Shown piece after piece: positions 58,518 through 64,000 of a stretch of 64,000 nucleotides of DNA. The notes under the pieces are model-generated. The model had not been told where the DNA came from and did not search any database. It saw nothing but the letters and a program-made list of their open reading frames with translations. The stretch is from Budvicia aquatica DSM 5075 = ATCC 35567. Lineage in GTDB: Bacteria; Pseudomonadota; Gammaproteobacteria; Enterobacterales; Enterobacteriaceae. Every line of letters starts with the position of its first letter. Position 1 is the stretch's first letter. The position numbers and the translations under genes are program-made. The stretch covers positions 1-64,000 of the forward strand of contig NZ_ATYS01000029.1 in the NCBI RefSeq assembly GCF_000427805.1. The letters are read 5' to 3'.

Positions 58518-58883
58518 TTATCTGGCAAATGCGGCTACGGCGCTGACCAACGGGCCACCCAGAGTACGTTTTAACGTTGTCAGGGCAATACCTTTAAGTA
58601 AGGTTTTCGCTCCCTGGCGCACGGCATTATTGATGAAGTCACGCTCTTCGCTCTGTTCCATCCAGCCATAGCTGTCTACGGTTTCCAACAACGCTCCGGC
58701 GGTAATGACCTTGCTATCAAAACGAATAGCCACAGAACCGGCATAGCGACGGTACTGGATCTCTTTGATACCAGGAATTTGTTCAAGCTGTTCAATCAAA
58801 GCCGTTACTTCGGCATGATGATGCTGAATATATTCCGAACGAATACGGATACGGTTTTGGGTCTGATGAACGTATGGAGTCAT
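58518..58883 (-). CDS. Small HMA-like protein, divergent partner of the ferrosome-like operon
   Basis: 121 residues. An N-terminal ferredoxin-like heavy-metal-associated fold without CxxC (about 1-75) starts with HQTQNRIRIRSEYIQ, the Arg-rich strand seen also in the other two HMA domains of this cluster. PGIKEIQYRRYAGSVAIRFD and a C-terminal helix VRQGAKTLLKGIALTTLKRT that could lie on a membrane follow. AGGTG precedes the ATG. It is transcribed away from the operon at 59150. Role inferred: iron-storage organelle or metal trafficking. Confidence 0.75.
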   Translation of the reverse strand: MTPYVHQTQNRIRIRSEYIQHHHAEVTALIEQLEQIPGIKEIQYRRYAGSVAIRFDSKVITAGALLETVDSYGWMEQSEERDFINNAVRQGAKTLLKGIALTTLKRTLGGPLVSAVAAFAR

Positions 58884-58911
58884 GGTGATACACCTAAATG
58901 ATAAAGGTAAC

Positions 58912-58930
58912 GAGAATAATTTACATTAAG
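58912..58930. promoter_or_regulatory. Possible Fur box in the divergent promoter region
   Basis: GAGAATAATTTACATTAAG matches the 19-bp Fur consensus at 12 positions by hand count, a moderate score. It is placed 29 bp upstream of the minus-strand HMA gene and about 220 bp upstream of the operon on the plus strand. Confidence 0.4.
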
Positions 58931-58976
58931 GTTTGAGGTCTGTCCAGTATTCTTATTGACCAGTTTGCGCTGTGAG

Positions 58977-59012
58977 ATGACAAAAATTTATCCATTTATG
59001 TTGTTTTGTCAT
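58977..59012. promoter_or_regulatory. Inverted repeat in the divergent promoter region
   Basis: ATGACAAAA (58977-58985) and TTTTGTCAT (59004-59012), perfect 9-bp arms with an AT-rich 18-bp spacer, between the two divergent gene sets. A regulator binding site is possible; none is known to me. Confidence 0.4.
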
Positions 59013-59149
59013 TTAAATGTGACTTACTACAAAATGAAGCATGTTTAGGTGTTTAAAATCATTGGGTAGCGTCATATGATAGTCATAACAAAAATTTAAC
59101 TCTTTCCTGCGTTTTACGTGGGATGAATGAATCTCATTTAGGACACAGA

Positions 59150-59482
59150 ATGTCATCCAATAGCTTTAGTGGATTAATGGCGTTACGCCGCTTTGTTGAA
59201 CTTGCCCACCACATACCGGGTCGTTTAAGGCTACGCTTTACTAATCGCTTAATTGCAGGACTGAGTCAGAGCAAACTCTCTTCCCTTGAAGAGTTATGTG
59301 GCCCGGATCAATGCCTGCGTAGCTATACGCTAAATACAGCGACCGGCAGTCTATTACTGGAATACGATGCAAAACGGTTATCACCGGCTCTGTTAGAGCA
59401 ACTGTTTGGTGCTGATGACGATCTCGCACAGCAGGCCTTAACCGCCATTTTGCCAATTATCTCTCCGTCAGATAGCCAATAA
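59150..59482 (+). CDS. HMA-like domain protein, first gene of the ferrosome-like operon
   Basis: 110 residues from the ATG at 59150 (AGGA six bases upstream; an ATG at 59123 lacks a ribosome binding site). HHIPGRLRLRFTNRL begins an HMA-type fold; it lacks the metal-binding CxxC, though LCGPDQCL has two cysteines four apart. LNTATGSLLLEYD is the second strand pair. The PGRLRxR motif is shared with the N-terminus of the P-type ATPase at the end of this operon, so the two may act on the same ligand. The function is inferred from context. Confidence 0.75.
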   Translation: MSSNSFSGLMALRRFVELAHHIPGRLRLRFTNRLIAGLSQSKLSSLEELCGPDQCLRSYTLNTATGSLLLEYDAKRLSPALLEQLFGADDDLAQQALTAILPIISPSDSQ

Positions 59483-59495
59483 CGAGGAACTGAAC

Positions 59496-60164
59496 ATGAG
59501 CAGCGACAGCAACAATAACGATCAGGAAAATCAGGGGTTTCAGGGAATGCCGCCATATGGCCCTTACGGCTATCCGACACCGCAACAGATGCAGCAAATG
59601 CAACAGCAGATGCAGCAACAAATGCAGATGCAGCAGCAACAGATGATGTGGCAGCCTTATCCACCAATGTGGAATCCAATGTGCGGCCAGCCGCCGATGG
59701 GCTATCCGATGTCGCAGCAACCACCACAATTTCAACAACCTCAGGCTCAGCAACCCATGCAGCCGGGCTTCGACTGGAGCGGACAGGCCCAGGGTATGGT
59801 TGAAGGGATGATGGGCGAGCAGGCGGGCATCTTTAAAAATATTATCAGCACTATTGGCGTTGATGATAAAGAGTTTTGGAAAGGGGCAATGATTGGGGCT
59901 GCCGCAGCGCTTATTTTAAGTAATGAAAGCGTGCGTAATACCTTACTGCAAACTTTTGCTAACGCCGGTGACCTGCTGAAAACCGGTAGTTCAAAAGTGA
60001 AAGACGCGGCTGAAAGCAGCGCCAATAGCGTGAAAGAGACGGTTGCCACCAGCAGCGCTATTTTCCGTGATACCGTTCAGGCCGGTAAAGATGGCTTTCA
60101 GGAATCGGTAGAACGCCATCGCCAGCCAGAGATTGCAGAGGGAGACGACGAGCATGAGCAATAA
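59496..60164 (+). CDS. Gln/Met/Pro-rich protein with a membrane-associated C-terminal half
   Basis: 222 residues. The N-terminal part (about 20-95) is low complexity, mostly Gln, Met, Pro and Tyr (runs such as QQMQQMQQQMQQQMQMQQQQ). It is followed by DWSGQAQGMVEGMMGEQ, a glycine/alanine hydrophobic segment DDKEFWKGAMIGAAAALILS at about 125-150, and a long amphipathic helix with Ala/Ser-rich YtxH-like repeats (SKVKDAAESSANSVKETVAT). GAGGAAC precedes the ATG. Its stop overlaps the next gene by 11 bp. It could be a structural protein of the organelle surface; this is inferred. Confidence 0.75.
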   Translation: MSSDSNNNDQENQGFQGMPPYGPYGYPTPQQMQQMQQQMQQQMQMQQQQMMWQPYPPMWNPMCGQPPMGYPMSQQPPQFQQPQAQQPMQPGFDWSGQAQGMVEGMMGEQAGIFKNIISTIGVDDKEFWKGAMIGAAAALILSNESVRNTLLQTFANAGDLLKTGSSKVKDAAESSANSVKETVATSSAIFRDTVQAGKDGFQESVERHRQPEIAEGDDEHEQ

Positions 60165-60468
60165 TAGCGATCGTTTAAATCCGGCCAGTAGAGCCCTGAT
60201 TGCCGGCGCCTTAGTGGGTGCAACCGCTTCGGGTGTAGAACAATGGCGTCGTTACCAAAATGGTGAGCAGACCATTAATCAGGCCACCAGCAAAGTATTG
60301 ATCGATGCCACTAAAGCCGGCTTGGTCAGCGGCGCGGCAATGACCGTTGCCAATGCAACGGCCGGACGTCCGATATTAACGTTATTAACGGTGCTTAGCG
60401 CAGGTGCTGCCGGCCTGTATCTATTAGATGCAATGAAGAAAGGACAGACAGATGAAACAGCCGAATAA
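60154..60468 (+). CDS. Small glycine/alanine-rich membrane protein
   Basis: 104 residues starting inside the 3' end of the previous gene, with GGAG upstream. Hydrophobic Gly/Ala-rich stretches (ALIAGALVGATASG at about 14-27; AGLVSGAAMTVANATAG; ILTLLTVLSAGAAGLYLLDAM at the C-terminus) give two or three predicted membrane segments with GxxxG-type packing, recalling small magnetosome and ferrosome membrane proteins. Overlap on both sides shows tight translational coupling. Confidence 0.75.
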   Translation: MSNNSDRLNPASRALIAGALVGATASGVEQWRRYQNGEQTINQATSKVLIDATKAGLVSGAAMTVANATAGRPILTLLTVLSAGAAGLYLLDAMKKGQTDETAE

Positions 60469-60763
60469 TCCTTATTACTATAATCCGTATTACATGCCGT
60501 ATGCGCCTTATCCGGTTGATCAGACTCCGCCTCAACAGCCTTATCGTACTGATAACAGCCGTGCGCATCTCATTACCGGTATTGTTGCCGGTGCAGCTAT
60601 TGCTTATCTGCTGTCTAACCGTAACGTACAACAAAGCATCAGCTCGACGGCTAACAAAGCTTGGGGAGCGGTGCGCGGTGAAGTTGAAGAGTTAAAAGAG
60701 CGTTTGGCTGATGTTCAGGCAGAACTGGATTACTACCGGGATAAAGATCAAGACAGCGAGTAA
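60452..60763 (+). CDS. Tyr/Pro-rich YtxH-like membrane-associated protein
   Basis: 103 residues. The N-terminal 30 residues are rich in Tyr, Pro and Asn (YYYNPYYMPYAPYPVDQ). A single membrane helix HLITGIVAGAAIAYLLSNRN (about 40-58) is followed by a charged coiled-coil tail (EVEELKERLADVQAELDYYR). The helix motif GAAxAxLLSNxxV is shared with the 222-residue protein two genes upstream, so the two look like members of one family with different low-complexity heads. It overlaps the previous gene by 17 bp. Confidence 0.75.
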   Translation: MKQPNNPYYYNPYYMPYAPYPVDQTPPQQPYRTDNSRAHLITGIVAGAAIAYLLSNRNVQQSISSTANKAWGAVRGEVEELKERLADVQAELDYYRDKDQDSE

Positions 60764-60771
60764 TTGCCCTA

Positions 60772-62841
60772 ATGACCAATCAAACTCTTGTCACTCTGGT
60801 ACATAAGTTACCGGGAAGGCTACGCGCGCGTATTCCTTATTTACGTCAAAATCAGGATGTTGCGGGCTGGCTTAAAACTCAGTTGCTGTCCTTAGCCGGC
60901 GTGCGGAGCGTACGTTTACGCCCGGCGGCTGCTTCGGCGGTACTGACCTACGATATTAATAAGACCGATGAGCTGACGTTGCTGGCTCAGCTCAACGCAA
61001 TTGACTGGTCTCTGGCAACCGACAGTGAGTATGAAACTGAATACTGTGGCGGTGATAATCTGCTGAATATTGCCGGTCTGGCAATGACTCAGTTTCTCCC
61101 CAAACGTTGGGCTGCGCTGCCGGCAATGGTACTAATTGCTCCAACTATAGCCGAAGGTATTGATTCACTACGCCACCGGGAGTTAAAGGTTGAAGTGCTC
61201 GATGGCTTGGCGTTGGGCTTATCAATGGTGCGCGGAGATTATCGTACTGCGATGCTGACTCAAAGCTTGCTGACCCTTGGCGAATACTTTGAGCAAGAGA
61301 CCAGCCGACATTCTGATGAGCTATTGTCTCAATTGATGCAGCCTCAATATCATCCGGTATGGATTGAGCGAGACGGCACCAGCTGTGAAATCAATGCTGA
61401 ACAGCTAACCAACGGTGATGTGATGCTGCTCGGTCCGGGAGATAATATTCCGGCAGATGGCACAGTACTGCGCGGCGTTGGTTTAATTAATCAGGCTTCG
61501 ATGACCGGTGAAAGCGTACCTGTTCGGCGTGAGTGCGGGGCGTGGGTGTTTGCCGGTACTCAGGTTCAGGACGGTAATATTGCCGTCAGAGCAGATAAAG
61601 TCGGCGATGAGTCTTCGACGGCTAATATTCGTCGTTTTATCACTGAATCACTTAGCCAGCGCAGTGAAACTCAGCAAGTAACTCAAAAAATGGCTGACCG
61701 TCGGGTCGCGATTACTCTTGCCGCCGGTGCGGGTGTTTTTGCCCTGACCCGTGACTGGAATCGCCTGGCTTCGGTTTTCTTGGTTGATTACTCCTGTGCT
61801 TTAAAACTCAGTACGCCAATTGCCTTTAAATCTATTATGTATAAGGCGGCTAACTCTGGCCTGTTGCTGAAGGGCGGGCGGGCGATTGAACAACTGGCTG
61901 ATATTGACACGGTGGTGTTTGATAAGACCGGTACGCTGACCTATGGCGATATGCTGGTGACCGACGTTGTCAGTTTTGATCCAAAACATACTTGGGCAGA
62001 GCGTCTGCTGGCGATTGCGGCCTCGGTTGAAGAACATAGTAACCATCCTCTGGCCAGAGCGGTGGTCAGCGCAGCGAAACAGCATGAGCTTCCTCATATT
62101 AATCATGGTGAAGTGGAATATGTTATTGCTCACGGCTTGATCTCTGAACTGGATGACCATCGCATGGCAATCGGCAGCCGCCATTTCCTGCATGAACATT
62201 ACAATATTGATTTCGGGCCGTTTGAGTCTCAGATTGATGAGTTGGAAGAGCAGGGGCGCCATCTGCTGTTTATTAGCCTGGATGAACGTCTGGTAGGAAT
62301 GATTGGCCTGCAGGATAACGTGCGGGAAGAAGCGGCTGAGGTGATCAGCCAACTGCGCGATCTGGGTGTGAAGAACGTTGTATTGCTAACCGGTGATAAA
62401 TATCACAAGGCTGAGCAAATGGCGAAAGAGCTGGGCATTGATCGTTTCTATGCCGAAGCAACGCCTGAAAGCAAAGTCAGCGTGGTTCAGTCACTGCAGG
62501 AGCAAGGCTGCCGCGTGATGTTTGTCGGCGACGGGGTGAATGATGCTCCGGTACTGACTCAGGCAAACGTTGGTCTGGCAATGAACCGTAGTACTGAACT
62601 GGCCCAGCAGGCCGCCGATGCAGTATTGCTGCAAGATTCGCTGCACGGTGTAGTGGTTGCCAGAGAGCTATCCGTTGAAGCAATGCGCTTAGTGAATAGC
62701 AATATCCGCTTAACCGAGTGGATTAACAGCGGCATTATGCTGGCAGCGGCAATGGGCCGGCTATCTCCGACTTACAGCGCGCTGTTGCACAACGGTACAA
62801 CTATGGGTGTATTACTACGTTCGCTGGCGGCAAGGAAATAG
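60772..62841 (+). CDS. P1B-type ATPase, probable ferrosome (FezB-like) metal pump
   Basis: 689 residues. An N-terminal HMA-like domain without CxxC (about 1-75, HKLPGRLRARIPYLR) is followed by paired helices (about 98-170), an actuator domain with TGES (245-248), and a membrane metal motif SCALKLSTP (341-349) in place of CPC. The phosphorylation site is DKTGT (Asp384), with HP at 425-426 and GDGVNDAP at 586-593. The lack of CPC and of N-terminal cysteines excludes typical Cu, Zn or Cd pumps. Ferrosome FezB proteins are described as P1B-6 ATPases with small hydrophobic partner genes, as found here. It is the last gene of the tightly spaced operon, with a weak ribosome binding site and coupled translation. 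Confidence 0.88.
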   Translation: MTNQTLVTLVHKLPGRLRARIPYLRQNQDVAGWLKTQLLSLAGVRSVRLRPAAASAVLTYDINKTDELTLLAQLNAIDWSLATDSEYETEYCGGDNLLNIAGLAMTQFLPKRWAALPAMVLIAPTIAEGIDSLRHRELKVEVLDGLALGLSMVRGDYRTAMLTQSLLTLGEYFEQETSRHSDELLSQLMQPQYHPVWIERDGTSCEINAEQLTNGDVMLLGPGDNIPADGTVLRGVGLINQASMTGESVPVRRECGAWVFAGTQVQDGNIAVRADKVGDESSTANIRRFITESLSQRSETQQVTQKMADRRVAITLAAGAGVFALTRDWNRLASVFLVDYSCALKLSTPIAFKSIMYKAANSGLLLKGGRAIEQLADIDTVVFDKTGTLTYGDMLVTDVVSFDPKHTWAERLLAIAASVEEHSNHPLARAVVSAAKQHELPHINHGEVEYVIAHGLISELDDHRMAIGSRHFLHEHYNIDFGPFESQIDELEEQGRHLLFISLDERLVGMIGLQDNVREEAAEVISQLRDLGVKNVVLLTGDKYHKAEQMAKELGIDRFYAEATPESKVSVVQSLQEQGCRVMFVGDGVNDAPVLTQANVGLAMNRSTELAQQAADAVLLQDSLHGVVVARELSVEAMRLVNSNIRLTEWINSGIMLAAAMGRLSPTYSALLHNGTTMGVLLRSLAARK

Positions 62842-62851
62842 CGTCAGTTTA

Positions 62852-62886
62852 TTATCGGGCTAAGCCATACAGCTATAGCCCGATAA
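62852..62886 (+). terminator. Hairpin after the P-type ATPase gene
   Basis: TTATCGGGCTA (62852-62862) and TAGCCCGATAA (62876-62886) form a perfect 11-bp stem; only a weak T run follows. It probably separates the operon from the lipoprotein gene. Confidence 0.6.
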
Positions 62887-62929
62887 GCTTTAATTTCAGT
62901 CAATTAATCATCATTAAGGGAACCAATGT

Positions 62930-63676
62930 ATGAGAAGTGGCATTAGCTATAAGTTACGCGGATTACTGATTATTGCTTTAAGCATTTTGATGGTCTCAGG
63001 CTGCGCCACCCGTTCTATTTCTAATGCCGGGAACGGGCAAAATCAGTTTTACGGCGGTGAATTAAGAGATCAGGACGTGCTTGGTGCAATGCCTGAACAG
63101 GGCATCACTGATGCAGATATTAAAACGGCGCTTAATAATTCCCGCTATAGTTTCAGATTACCGAAAGACTCGTCTATTTTACTGATTCAATCTGGTGCAA
63201 TGACGCCGGACCCGGCGATGCAAGCCGCGCTGAAGCAGTTCTATTCCGTCTCCGTATTCTCAGGTGTTCCTCCGGATTCATATCGTTATAGAGACAGCCA
63301 AAATAAAGATACCAAGGTTGATTATCCTAAACTACTGCGTCTGACCGCGGCTAACGGCGGCCAAGATAAGATTCTGGTTTATTGGGGACAGTTGGAAAGC
63401 GGTAGTGAAAATGAAGCGACTAAAGTTGTTTCATGGGTGCCTTTTGTCGGCGGCGTTCTGCCCGATGAAACCCAACATATGCGGATTGTATTACGCATCG
63501 CGCTGATTGATGTGCTGAGCGGTCGCTGGACAACCTTTACGCCAGAAACCTTTGAAAGCTCTATGGTCAGCGGTCGGTATAACCGGGATTCCAAAGATGT
63601 AAAACAGGTTATGGCGCTGAAAGAGCAGGCTTATCAGGCTGCGGCCAAAGAGATTTTTGAGCGTTTTAGCCGCTGA
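62930..63676 (+). CDS. Hypothetical lipoprotein
   Basis: 248 residues. The signal peptide has a basic start and a hydrophobic core LLIIALSILMVSGC; the lipobox cysteine is about residue 25. The rest is a soluble domain with SRYSFRLPKDSSILLIQSGA, KILVYWGQLESG and RIVLRIALIDVLSGRW. I do not recognise a named family. It probably sits in the outer membrane facing the periplasm (Ala-Thr follow the cysteine, not Asp). It has its own leader and is likely independent of the upstream operon. Confidence 0.78.
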   Translation: MRSGISYKLRGLLIIALSILMVSGCATRSISNAGNGQNQFYGGELRDQDVLGAMPEQGITDADIKTALNNSRYSFRLPKDSSILLIQSGAMTPDPAMQAALKQFYSVSVFSGVPPDSYRYRDSQNKDTKVDYPKLLRLTAANGGQDKILVYWGQLESGSENEATKVVSWVPFVGGVLPDETQHMRIVLRIALIDVLSGRWTTFTPETFESSMVSGRYNRDSKDVKQVMALKEQAYQAAAKEIFERFSR

Positions 63677-63688
63677 TCGGTAAGTATT

Positions 63689-63731
63689 AATAAAACGGAA
63701 GCGGCTCTGAACATAATAGGGCCGTTTTATT
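63689..63731. terminator. Inverted repeat between the lipoprotein and phosphatase genes
   Basis: AATAAAACGG (63689-63698) and CCGTTTTATT (63722-63731) bracket a GC-rich centre; it is positioned as a bidirectional terminator for convergent genes. Confidence 0.6.
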
Positions 63732-63735
63732 GTCT

Positions 63736-64000
63736 TTAAGCCTTATCATATTCTGGGATCAGTGCCCGCACTTCCGCCGTTTCCAAATGTACCAACTCTC
63801 TGTGCTGATTGAGCGGCTTATCTAAAAAGTGAGTCAGTAAAATCTGTAACGGATCGCCGTGACCCACCAGCAAAATATGCTTGCCGTTATACTGCTGCTC
63901 CAGCTCTTTAATAAACGCCATTTGTCGCGCGCAGACTGACTCTAAGCTTTCGACATTACCGAATTCATGTTCAGGGTCTTCGGCATCGTGCTGCCAAACC
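63736..64000 (-). CDS. Histidine phosphatase superfamily protein, C-terminal part (partial at window end)
   Basis: The frame is open through base 64000, so the gene begins beyond the window; about 87 C-terminal residues are visible. The second catalytic histidine motif LLVGHGDPLQILL is present, along with a preceding ESVCARQMAFIKEL segment. It is a phosphoglycerate-mutase-like phosphatase; the first RHG motif lies outside the window, so the subfamily cannot be assigned. Confidence 0.82.
   Translation of the reverse strand, partial: VWQHDAEDPEHEFGNVESLESVCARQMAFIKELEQQYNGKHILLVGHGDPLQILLTHFLDKPLNQHRELVHLETAEVRALIPEYDKA

Noticed and set aside
61801-62352. Long minus-strand open frame (183 residues) inside the P-type ATPase gene
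   Set aside because: The plus-strand frame has intact DKTGT and flanking ATPase motifs; the antisense frame is a shadow.
1-64000. Mobile elements with transposase or integrase, prophage, tRNA or rRNA genes
   Set aside because: None seen; XerD is the housekeeping recombinase, and apparent insertions lack transposase genes.

Overview
The window is a chromosomal segment of an enterobacterium. The backbone runs tkt, pgk-fbaA, mscS-argO-yggE-argP-rpiA-serA, ygfA-6S RNA-zapA, ygfB-pepP-ubiH-ubiI, gcvTHP, trhA-ygfZ-sdhE-ygfX, fldB-xerD-dsbC-recJ-prfB-lysS. It is largely colinear with the tktA-lysS part of Escherichia coli and Yersinia. The proteins are clearly enterobacterial but diverged, the DNA is only moderately GC-rich, and ERIC repeats are present. 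A Budviciaceae- or Yersiniaceae-like host (Pragia, Budvicia, Limnobaculum type) fits; this is inferred from gene order and protein resemblance, not from a search.

Region by region. 1-6157: the 3' end of tktA, then an AT-rich island with a Wzz-type chain-length regulator and a 1033-residue DUF2339 membrane protein, where epd would be expected. 6880-9221: pgk and fbaA. 9325-12985: an inserted three-gene catabolic operon (membrane transporter plus two M20 hydrolases). 13423-25460: mscS, argO, yggE, argP, rpiA, serA, ygfA, ssrS (6S RNA), zapA, ygfB, pepP, ubiH and ubiI. 25862-30441: glycine cleavage operon. 31052-35481: alanine/glycine-type symporter, trhA, ygfZ, sdhE and ygfX. 35567-39483: a creBCD block with a perfect CreB tag before creD and a 20-copy 9-bp repeat inside creD. 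39815-45198: fldB, a hydroxyacid dehydrogenase, xerD, dsbC and recJ. 45272-46444: a decayed 4-hydroxyphenylacetate locus with intact hpaC and remnants of hpaB and hpaR. 46490-51928: an LtaS-type sulfatase, prfB with its programmed frameshift, and lysS. 52040-57347: focA, dps, an acetyltransferase, a methyltransferase, alx behind a yybP-ykoY-type riboswitch, and yecF.

The most interesting segment is 57500-62841. An orphan protein with a C-terminal four-cysteine cluster sits behind a good Fur box. Next come an AraC-family relic and an ERIC element, then a compact divergent cluster: three proteins or domains of heavy-metal-associated type without CxxC, three small hydrophobic or glycine-rich proteins (two with low-complexity N-termini), and a P1B-type ATPase with SCALKLSTP in place of the usual CPC motif. 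This layout matches the ferrosome (fez) type of iron-storage organelle cluster. The ferrosome assignment is an inference from architecture. A lipoprotein and a partial histidine phosphatase close the window.

Three ERIC elements (one with an internal insertion of about 75 bp), many intrinsic terminators and several unexplained inverted repeats are also listed. I saw no tRNA, rRNA, CRISPR array, transposase or prophage gene.
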